Positions 6,430 to 12,824 of a stretch of 20,892 bases of DNA are shown in pieces. Source of the stretch: SOIA01 sp964346585 (GTDB lineage Bacteria; Acidobacteriota; Aminicenantia; Aminicenantales; Aminicenantaceae); contig CAYFVQ010000133.1 in NCBI GenBank assembly GCA_964346585.1, positions 1-20,892 of the forward strand. Reading direction: 5' to 3'. Position 1 is the stretch's first letter, and each line of letters begins with the position of its first letter. The position numbers and the translations under genes were made by a program. The notes beneath the pieces were generated by a model. The model ran no database searches. It saw nothing but the letters and a program-made list of their open reading frames with translations, and was not told the origin of the DNA.

Positions 6430-7953
6430 ATGCCTGATGTTTTTGTCGCCGGTGTGTCTCTCACTCCCTTTGGGAAGGATTTTAGACCTATCGGAGTGAT
6501 CCTGGCTGACGCCTGTCAGAAGGCACTCCAGAATTCCCGAGCCTACACATTAGACCTTGTTCCGGACTGCCTGGTGATCGGCAGCATGGACCCCATCGGG
6601 TTTGCCCGCCAGACCGGACTCGACTCTCTGGTCGGGATCGAGATGAAGCTGGCCCGGGACACCGAGATCTACCATGTGGAACTGGGCTCTGCCACGGGTG
6701 CGGCGGCAGTGGAGCTGGGGAAGCGGCTGGCGTCCTCCGGGCTCAAGGTCATGGTCTGTTTTGGCGAAAAGATGAAGGGGAAACTCAAGAATGAAGAGAT
6801 TCCTTCTCAGATTTCCACTGTGATCGCCGAAGAAGAAAGAGAGCGTGGGCTCGGGGAGATGCCAGCAGTCGCTGCCTTGGCTTCCTACGAATACATGGAT
6901 GCCTATAAGGTCTCGGAGAAGGAATTCAGGAATATCTGTTACGAGATGAGTGTTCAAAGCCTGGGATTCGGGTCTTTTAACGAGTATGCGTATTTCAAAG
7001 AACCTGTTTCCCGGAAAGAATATGACAATCCTGAAATCAACCGGATTATAGCCAAGCCCCTCACAAAGTTTGATTGCAGCGGCTCGTACAACGGAGCCGG
7101 GGCTGTCTATCTTGTACCGACTCCCACAGATATCAAACTAACCAGCGTTAAATCTGCCTTTGACAACATCAAGATCGCGGAGCGAAAAACTCTGATCTCC
7201 CTTGAGGCGGCGGTGCTGGCAGGGAGTAAGTGCTTCAAAGAGGCGGACCTCAATCCTCATGAAATAGACCTCTGTGAACTCCATGATGCGTTCAAATCCG
7301 TTCCCTGGATAGCGGCTGAAGACCTGGCTATGGCTGATCGAGGACAGGGGCACAAACTTGTTCTTGAAGAAAAAAACAAAAAAGGGGGAAAAATATACGT
7401 CAACCGCTCAGGCGGTTTTTTAGCCAGGACACATCCTCTGGGGGCCTCGGGAGGAGCCCAGCTTGTGGAGCTGGTCTTTCAACTGCGGGGACACAACCAG
7501 TACAAGAACATGTTTGAAGAAGGGTACAAGAACCTGAATTATGGTCTCTGGTTCAACATGAGCGGATTCGGGAATACATGCATCGTCGGTATCGTGGAAA
7601 GAGCTGAGCCGACTCGAGCCCGGGAAGGGCTGAAGGATGCGAACCTGCCGCAGCCTATTCCAGATGAGTATTTTATCTACAAGAAGATCCCACCTAAGGA
7701 TAAGATCATCGCGGCCACTCAGTACAAATCTCCAGAAGAGGAAGAGGTAAATGTGGCCATCATCCAGACTAAGGACGGCGATTTCAGGATCGGGTTGGCC
7801 AGAGACCCACAAGGCCTGAAAAGGGGAAAGTTCGTTAAATGGATCAAGCCCGAGGAAGGTCCCTACTTTGTCAGGGAAGGCTATATCAAAGGAAAACTTT
7901 CCGACCTTCTCAAGCTTTTCCGGAAACCAAAAAAAGAAAAAGAAAAAAAATAA
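6430..7953 (+). CDS. SCP2-type thiolase paralogue, Ser in place of catalytic Cys, OB-like C-terminal domain
   Basis: A 507-residue cytoplasmic thiolase-fold protein, about 110 residues longer than typical thiolases. The nucleophile loop reads VELGSATGAA (83-92): family members have Cys where Ser87 (codon TCT) stands. Other active-site elements remain: HDAF with His285, as in SCP2-type thiolases, and RTHPLGASGG with His335; GFGNTCIVGIVER (379-391) closes the fold. Residues about 406-507 form an extra domain (KIIAATQYK, EVNVAIIQTKDGDFRIGLA, GKFVKW) resembling the OB fold of DUF35 proteins that act beside some SCP2-type thiolases, but without zinc cysteines. It ends in a Lys-rich tail encoded by an A-rich tract (about 7926-7953). 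AAAGGA lies about 11 bases before the start. It is first in the acyl-CoA gene group. It may be a condensing or decarboxylating variant, a substrate-binding partner, or a thiolase using Ser. Fold is confident, reaction is not. Confidence 0.8.
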   Translation: MPDVFVAGVSLTPFGKDFRPIGVILADACQKALQNSRAYTLDLVPDCLVIGSMDPIGFARQTGLDSLVGIEMKLARDTEIYHVELGSATGAAAVELGKRLASSGLKVMVCFGEKMKGKLKNEEIPSQISTVIAEEERERGLGEMPAVAALASYEYMDAYKVSEKEFRNICYEMSVQSLGFGSFNEYAYFKEPVSRKEYDNPEINRIIAKPLTKFDCSGSYNGAGAVYLVPTPTDIKLTSVKSAFDNIKIAERKTLISLEAAVLAGSKCFKEADLNPHEIDLCELHDAFKSVPWIAAEDLAMADRGQGHKLVLEEKNKKGGKIYVNRSGGFLARTHPLGASGGAQLVELVFQLRGHNQYKNMFEEGYKNLNYGLWFNMSGFGNTCIVGIVERAEPTRAREGLKDANLPQPIPDEYFIYKKIPPKDKIIAATQYKSPEEEEVNVAIIQTKDGDFRIGLARDPQGLKRGKFVKWIKPEEGPYFVREGYIKGKLSDLLKLFRKPKKEKEKK

Positions 7954-7962
7954 GTCTTTTTA

Positions 7963-7992
7963 TTGACAGTCCCAAGAATCGATAACTATAAT
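7963..7992 (+). promoter_or_regulatory. Perfect-consensus sigma70 promoter upstream of acetyl-CoA acetyltransferase
   Basis: TTGACA (7963-7968) and TATAAT (7987-7992), both exact, with an 18-base spacer. The start of transcription would be near 7999, giving a leader of about 60 bases. It shows that the second thiolase gene can be transcribed independently of the first. Confidence 0.65.
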
Positions 7993-8059
7993 GGTAAATC
8001 CTCAAATCATTCTTAATTTATCCTTAAGGAAATGAAAGCATCAAGAAGGGAGGTCATCC

Positions 8060-9244
8060 ATGAGTGATATAGTCATCACCAGCGCTGTCCGAACAGCCGG
8101 AGGAAGCTTTGGCGGTTCTTTTAAAAGAGTTTCCGCTGTAGAATTAGGCGCGCTCATCCTCAAAGAGGCGGTCCAAAGGGGCGGGATTAAACACGATCAA
8201 GTGGACGAGGTGGTTTTTGGAACAGGCTGGCAGGCCGGTCTCGGTCCTAACATAGGGCGTTTGGCCACAGTCAAGGGGGAATTGCCCCATGAGGTGCCTG
8301 CGTTCACAGTGAACAAGCGATGCGGTTCTTCTCTTCGGGCGGTGACTCTGGCGACTCAGATAATCAAAGCCGGAGACGCAGAGGTCGTTTTAGTCGGCGG
8401 AGCTGAGAATTCAACCCAGGTCCCCTATATTGCAGACCGTGCAAGATGGGGAAATCGAATGGGTGACGGCAAGTTGATCGACATCTTGCACAAGGATGGA
8501 TTCATGTGTCCTTTAGCGGGACATTTGATGGGAATGACTGCGGAGACTCTTGTTGAGAAATACAGCATTAGCCGTGAGGAGCAGGATGCTTTTGCTGTGG
8601 AAAGCCAGGAGAAAGCGGTCAAAGCCGTTAAAGAGGGAAAATTCAAGGAAGAAATTCTTCCTGTCGAAGTTCCTCTGAAGAAGAAGGAAACTCAGATTTT
8701 TGACACCGAAGAGATCCCCAGGGAAGGAGTGGCAATCGAGAAGCTGGCCAAACTTCCTGCAGTTTTCAAGAAGGATGGGACGGTCACAGCCGGAAACAGT
8801 TGCGCTCTCTGCGATGCCGCCGCTGCAGTCCTAGTGATGAAGGAAGAAAAGGCATCGGAGCTGGGTGTCAAACCTCTAGCTCGTATAATTTCCTACGCTA
8901 ATGCCGGAGTCGATCCGGCAGTCATGGGTATAGGACCTGTGCCGGCTGTGAATAAGGCTCTTGAAAAGGCAGGGCTCAAGCTTGAGGACATCGATATCAT
9001 CGAACTCAACGAGGCCTTTGCGGCCCAGATTCTGGCAGTCGAGCGGGAACTCAAGTGGGATCGTTCTAAAGTCAACGTCCACGGAGGAGCCATAGCTCTC
9101 GGTCATCCGGTGGGAGCCACAGGGGCGAAGATACTGACTACACTGATCCATGCTTTGAAAACACATGATAAAACCATGGGATTGGTCAGCCTGTGCATCG
9201 GAGGAGGCCAGGGTGTTGCCATCGTGATCGAAAGACTCAACTGA
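8060..9244 (+). CDS. atoB: Acetyl-CoA acetyltransferase (thiolase)
   Basis: A 394-residue thiolase of standard length that interconverts acetoacetyl-CoA plus CoA and two acetyl-CoA in the cytoplasm. All catalytic parts are present: Cys88 in VNKRCGSS, Asn317 in NEAFAAQ, His349 in LGHPVGATG, and Cys379 in LCIGGGQG, at spacings that match biosynthetic/degradative acetoacetyl-CoA thiolases. One oddity is GNSCALCDAA (245-254), where most family members have GN(S/A)SG(I/L)NDGA; this loop lines the CoA-binding cleft. GGGAGGT lies about 6 bases before the ATG, and a perfect-consensus promoter precedes the gene. With the downstream dehydrogenase and hydratase genes it forms a short-chain acyl-CoA cycle. 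Substrate could also be a longer 3-ketoacyl-CoA. The family call is very secure. Confidence 0.93.
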   Translation: MSDIVITSAVRTAGGSFGGSFKRVSAVELGALILKEAVQRGGIKHDQVDEVVFGTGWQAGLGPNIGRLATVKGELPHEVPAFTVNKRCGSSLRAVTLATQIIKAGDAEVVLVGGAENSTQVPYIADRARWGNRMGDGKLIDILHKDGFMCPLAGHLMGMTAETLVEKYSISREEQDAFAVESQEKAVKAVKEGKFKEEILPVEVPLKKKETQIFDTEEIPREGVAIEKLAKLPAVFKKDGTVTAGNSCALCDAAAAVLVMKEEKASELGVKPLARIISYANAGVDPAVMGIGPVPAVNKALEKAGLKLEDIDIIELNEAFAAQILAVERELKWDRSKVNVHGGAIALGHPVGATGAKILTTLIHALKTHDKTMGLVSLCIGGGQGVAIVIERLN

Positions 9245-9579
9245 TTAGACTGGCTGCAAATTCAATCTGTCTTTATTGATAACAAGGGATTCAAGAGAGA
9301 TTAGGAATAAAGAAGTCAAAGCGGATAAAATTCGTTCTGTGTTCAGCAGATATTCTTATCGATACAGACGCTTCGGACAGAGATAATCTTCACAAGAGCC
9401 TGATCAAGTTCGAAACAAGACTAGAATATAAAGGCTTCGTTTTTTTAATACGAAGCAAGGATAATTCAATTTGAATATCAATGCGAGCGGCTGGAGGGAA
9501 CGCCGCACTCTTTTAAGTCTGAGAATAATCCCCCCTTTTTTGGTTTTACATTATTTTATTTAAAAATGGAGGAATAACT
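9245..9579 (+). other. Intergenic region, 335 bp, with hairpins but no gene
   Basis: No coding region or convincing promoter was found. It contains a 13-base palindrome (ATTCAA T TTGAAT, 9464-9476), a 7-bp stem with a 9-base T-rich loop (GCTTCGT 9434-9440 and ACGAAGC 9450-9456), and a 5-bp GC stem (9487-9491 with 9502-9506). Neither stem is followed by a run of T, so they are not called as intrinsic terminators. They may be structured leader or processing signals for the dehydrogenase mRNA. Confidence 0.4.
9434..9456 (+). other. Stem-loop, 7-bp stem
   Basis: GCTTCGT and ACGAAGC pair around a nine-base loop of mostly T. There is no T-tract after it on either strand. Function is unknown; an RNA-stabilising or processing hairpin is possible. 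Confidence 0.3.
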
Positions 9580-10431
9580 ATGGATGTGAAAAAGCCTTTT
9601 GTGGTGGGCGCAGGAATCATGGGTGCCGGGGTCGGACAGCTCTGCGCTCAACAGGGTTATGATGTGACAATAGTCGATATTTCTGATGAAATAGTCGAGA
9701 AAGCCAAGGCAAAAGTTTCTGCCGGATTGGGCAGACGGGTTGAGAAAGGGAAAATTACACAAGAAGATATGGATTCGGTCCTCTCCCGCATGAACTGGGC
9801 CGCAGGATTCGAGCTGGCTAAAGAATCCGATTTCGTCGTTGAAGCTGTCTATGAGAATATGGATTTAAAGAAAGAAGTATTCCAGACTCTGGATTCGATC
9901 TGTCCACCCGAGACGATTCTGGCCTCAAACACGACAGCTCTATCGGTCAGCGAGATTGCCACAGCCACTTCCCGTGCGGATAAGGTCATCGGGATGCATT
10001 TCTTCAACCCCGCTGTCATCATGAAGCTTGTCGAGATTATCCGCGGGGATAGTACTTCTGATGAGACCATTGAGACGACCAAGAAATTCGCCGAAAGCCT
10101 GGGCAAGGTTCCGATCACGACAGCGAAGGAAGCGCCTGCCGGAATAGTCAGCCGCGTTCTGGCGGGGCTTCTGAATGAGGCGGCTGTCGTCTATTCGGAT
10201 GGGATCGCTTCCGCAGAAGATATCGATGAAGCCATGAAGCTCGGTGCCGGACTCCCGATGGGACCTTTGGCCCTGATCGATATGATCGGACTGGATATTC
10301 ATCAGGCGAAAATGGAAACCCTGTATGGAAAGCTGAAAGATGAACGCTACAAACCTCCGGAGGTGATCAAGAAGATGATCGCTGAGGGAAAATTGGGAAA
10401 AAAATCAGGCGAAGGATTTTACAAATACTGA
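9580..10431 (+). CDS. hbd: 3-hydroxyacyl-CoA (3-hydroxybutyryl-CoA) dehydrogenase
   Basis: A 283-residue NAD-dependent dehydrogenase of the usual monofunctional length that oxidises 3-hydroxybutyryl-CoA to acetoacetyl-CoA, or the reverse. The N-terminal Rossmann motif is GAGIMG (10-15), with Asp33 (VDIS) placed to bind NAD ribose. The His-Glu pair is present: His140 in GMHFFNP and Glu152 in KLVEII. Two other active-site positions differ from well-studied enzymes: Thr119 replaces the Ser of NTSS, and Ser191 (GIVSRVL) replaces the Asn of the usual VVNR motif. The C-terminal helical domain (EDIDEAMKLG, GPLALIDMIGLD, SGEGFYKY) is canonical. GGAGGA lies about 7 bases before the ATG. It lies between the thiolase and acyl-CoA dehydrogenase genes, matching its step in the cycle. 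The family is certain; cofactor and chain-length preference are inferred. Confidence 0.92.
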   Translation: MDVKKPFVVGAGIMGAGVGQLCAQQGYDVTIVDISDEIVEKAKAKVSAGLGRRVEKGKITQEDMDSVLSRMNWAAGFELAKESDFVVEAVYENMDLKKEVFQTLDSICPPETILASNTTALSVSEIATATSRADKVIGMHFFNPAVIMKLVEIIRGDSTSDETIETTKKFAESLGKVPITTAKEAPAGIVSRVLAGLLNEAAVVYSDGIASAEDIDEAMKLGAGLPMGPLALIDMIGLDIHQAKMETLYGKLKDERYKPPEVIKKMIAEGKLGKKSGEGFYKY

Positions 10432-10625
10432 GAATAAGAAGACAGAGCAGGTAGCAGGAAAAGAAAAACAAGAAAAACAGGTTCATTTAGTTTGCATTGC
10501 TTTGAATTCATTAGAGAAGTTTGAGAATGCCACAATTGGAGAGCGACTGATGCCCCATTTCATTCCCTTGAACTGAGAACTTTAAATCGTGGTTTTAAGA
10601 ATTAGATAAAAAAAAGGAGAAAGTC

Positions 10626-11780
10626 ATGGACTTTGATTTGAGTGAAGAACAAAAAATGATACAGGAGACTATCCGTAAATTCGCCAAAGAAGAAATCGCA
10701 CCTGTCGCCAGTGAGAACGATAAAAAGGGTCATTTCCCGCGCGAAATTTTCAATAAAATGGCTGAGTTGGGGTTTGCGGGCACGCCCATTCCTGAAGAAT
10801 ACGGCGGTGCCGGATTTGATTACATAAGTCATGCCATAGTGGCTGAAGAGGTTGGCCGGGTGGATTCTTCTCTTAGGGGGACTTATTCTGTCCAGGTTTC
10901 TCTTGTCGAGTTACCCATTCTTAAATTTGCCAATGAGGAACAGAAGAAAAAATATCTTCCCAAACTGACCAGTGGAGAATGGATCGGTTGCTTTGGCTTG
11001 ACAGAGCCGGACGCGGGAAGCGACCCCGCCAGCATGAAGTCGACAGCGACAGAGGACGGAGATCATTATGTTCTTAACGGTCAAAAGACATGGATCACCA
11101 ACGCGGGTGTGGCTGACCTGGCTATCGTCTATGCCAAAACAGACAAAGAGGCAGGTCCCAAAGGAATCACAGCCTTTCTGGTGGAAAAAGGAATGGAGGG
11201 ATTTTCGACAAAAGACCTCCATGACAAATTAGGTCTTCGCGCCTCCAACACAGGAGAGATTTATCTGGAGAACTGCCGTGTCCCCAAAGAAAACATTTTG
11301 GGTGAAGTGAACAAGGGTTTTAAAGTCGCCATGGGGACGCTCGATTTCGGCCGCTTTACGGTGGCTGCGGGATGTGTCGGCTCGGCTCAGGGGTGTATCG
11401 ATATCTGTAAGGAATACGCCACACAGAGAATCCAGTTTGGAAAGCCTATAGCCAGCTTTCAGCTCGTCCAGCAGATGATTGCGGACATGGTTGTCGAATG
11501 CGAGGCCGGACGCCTGCTCGTCTACCGCGTGGGCGATATGAAGAATAAAGGAGTGCCCAACACAAGAGAGACGTCCATCGCTAAATACTACTGCAGTGAG
11601 ATGGTCAACCGTGTGGCCTATAAGGCTATCCAGATTCATGGAGGGTATGGCTTCTCCGGTGAATACGATGTGGAGCGCTTTTACCGTGATGCCAGGATCA
11701 ACACTCTGTATGAAGGGACATCCCAGATTCAACAGCTCATCATAGGGGCCTTCGAGCTCGGCATCAAGGCGTTTTCTTGA
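10626..11780 (+). CDS. Acyl-CoA dehydrogenase, with glutaryl-CoA dehydrogenase-like N-terminal half
   Basis: A 384-residue FAD-dependent acyl-CoA dehydrogenase. The flavin/substrate motif CFGLTEPDAGSD (122-133), TWITNAG and the base Glu363 in LYEGTSQIQQ are all present. The N-terminal half recalls glutaryl-CoA dehydrogenase: Arg84 and Ser88 in SSLRGTYSVQ align with the Arg and Ser that bind the distal carboxylate there, and GCFGLTEP..GSDP.SM is shared. The C-terminal half (HGGYGFSGEYDVERFYRDAR) looks more like butyryl-CoA dehydrogenase. It could oxidise glutaryl-CoA, a related dicarboxylyl-CoA such as benzylsuccinyl-CoA, or butyryl-CoA. The product (crotonyl-CoA in either simple case) is the substrate of the next gene. 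AAGGAG lies 7-8 bases before the ATG. No etfAB genes are in view, so the electron acceptor must be encoded elsewhere. Family secure, substrate open. Confidence 0.9.
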   Translation: MDFDLSEEQKMIQETIRKFAKEEIAPVASENDKKGHFPREIFNKMAELGFAGTPIPEEYGGAGFDYISHAIVAEEVGRVDSSLRGTYSVQVSLVELPILKFANEEQKKKYLPKLTSGEWIGCFGLTEPDAGSDPASMKSTATEDGDHYVLNGQKTWITNAGVADLAIVYAKTDKEAGPKGITAFLVEKGMEGFSTKDLHDKLGLRASNTGEIYLENCRVPKENILGEVNKGFKVAMGTLDFGRFTVAAGCVGSAQGCIDICKEYATQRIQFGKPIASFQLVQQMIADMVVECEAGRLLVYRVGDMKNKGVPNTRETSIAKYYCSEMVNRVAYKAIQIHGGYGFSGEYDVERFYRDARINTLYEGTSQIQQLIIGAFELGIKAFS

Positions 11781-11871
11781 GACCTCAGTTAAAATACGGA
11801 TGTCAAAGAATGTCACAGAGAGCAAAGCGCGGTAGTCTTAAATTTTATAAAGTATGAAAAGGAGTGGAATC

Positions 11872-12651
11872 ATGTATAAGACACTCATTTATGAAAAAAA
11901 AGATAATATCGGCCTTCTGACCATCAACCGGCCGGATAAAATGAACGCCATTTCCAATGAATTAACAACAGAATTACGCAGTCTCCTGGATGAGCTGGAA
12001 AAAGATAATGACCTGAGAGCCGTCGTAATAACCGGAGCAGGGGATAAAGCTTTTGTGGCTGGCGCAGATATAAAGGAGCTTGTGGAACGGGACGCAAGGC
12101 TCGGACGACAGGTCTCGAGCGAAAGACAGGAAATTTTCTCCCGTATTGAGAATCTTCCTGTCCCGGTCATCGCCGCAGTTAACGGATACGCATTAGGAGG
12201 AGGCCTGGAGATAGCCCTGGCCTGTAACATCCGGATCTGTTCTGAGAAGGCTCAATTCGGTGCACCCGAAGTCAAACTGGGTATTATTCCCGGCGATGGC
12301 GGAACACAAAGGCTGCCCCGCTTGGTCGGGTTGGGCAGGGCGATGGAGATGATACTCACCGGTGACTTTATCGATGCCCAGGAAGCCTACAGGATCGGGC
12401 TGGTGAACGAGGTTGTGCCTCCTGAGAAGCTCATGGACACAGCGATGGAATTGGCAAAGAAGATTGCCTCCAGGCCTCCTCTCGCAGTCCGCTATGCCAA
12501 AGAGGCCGTGAACAGAAGCCAGGAGGGGGACACAGCTTCAGGATTTGCTCTTGAATCATACCTTCATGCCCTGACATGCACGACAGAGGATAAAAAGGAA
12601 GGAGTCGCTGCATTCCTGGAGAAGAGAAAAGGCAAGTTTAAAGGAAAATAG
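11872..12651 (+). CDS. crt: Enoyl-CoA hydratase / crotonase
   Basis: A 259-residue crotonase-fold enzyme that hydrates crotonyl-CoA or other short enoyl-CoA to the 3-hydroxyacyl-CoA. The oxyanion-hole segments are AFVAGADIKEL (60-70) and GYALGGGLEI (105-114). Both catalytic glutamates are kept: Glu113 in GGGLE and Glu133 in APEVKLG, followed by IPGDGGTQRLPR. The C-terminus has the typical EGVAAFLEKRKGKFKGK. The start at 11872 is chosen over an ATG at 11854 because AAAAGGAG (11857-11864) lies 7 bases before it and overlaps the earlier ATG's codons. It follows the acyl-CoA dehydrogenase after a 91-base gap and completes the set needed between acyl-CoA and acetyl-CoA. Confidence 0.92.
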   Translation: MYKTLIYEKKDNIGLLTINRPDKMNAISNELTTELRSLLDELEKDNDLRAVVITGAGDKAFVAGADIKELVERDARLGRQVSSERQEIFSRIENLPVPVIAAVNGYALGGGLEIALACNIRICSEKAQFGAPEVKLGIIPGDGGTQRLPRLVGLGRAMEMILTGDFIDAQEAYRIGLVNEVVPPEKLMDTAMELAKKIASRPPLAVRYAKEAVNRSQEGDTASGFALESYLHALTCTTEDKKEGVAAFLEKRKGKFKGK

Positions 12652-12760
12652 AAGAGGATTCTTAGACCAAGAACTTTTATTCCAAACAATCTATGGAATC
12701 TTTCATCCTCAAGTGATTATCCCCGTGCTCAGTCATCAGGATGTGGCTGGCACTCTATGT

Positions 12761-12789
12761 TTGACTTCACATATGGCTTATGCTAATAC
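12761..12789 (+). promoter_or_regulatory. Candidate extended -10 promoter for the metalloprotease gene
   Basis: TTGACT (12761-12766) is followed after 17 bases by TAATAC (12784-12789), preceded by TGC, an extended -10. The -10 hexamer itself is weak (3 of 6). The predicted leader is about 30 bases and contains the tandem repeat listed next. Confidence 0.3.
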
Positions 12790-12792
12790 CAT

Positions 12793-12814
12793 CTCGCATA
12801 AAGCTCGCATAAAG
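12793..12814 (+). repeat. Perfect 11-bp tandem repeat ending in the ribosome binding site
   Basis: CTCGCATAAAG is repeated exactly twice (12793-12803, 12804-12814). The last AAAG of the second unit is the start of the AAAGGAGG ribosome binding site of the metalloprotease gene. Gain or loss of a unit would change the leader length but keep the RBS. Confidence 0.7.
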
Positions 12815-12824
12815 GAGGTTTGTC

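Noticed and set aside
6102..6464. 120-codon minus-strand frame between heme operon and thiolase
   Set aside because: AT-driven Ile/Phe/Tyr composition, begins inside the thiolase gene and covers both candidate promoters.
9434..9456. Intrinsic terminator after the acetyl-CoA acetyltransferase gene
   Set aside because: The stem is short and the T-run is in the loop, not after the stem, on both strands.
11854..11871. Earlier ATG for the enoyl-CoA hydratase
   Set aside because: No ribosome binding site precedes it, and its codons contain the AAAAGGAG that serves the ATG at 11872.
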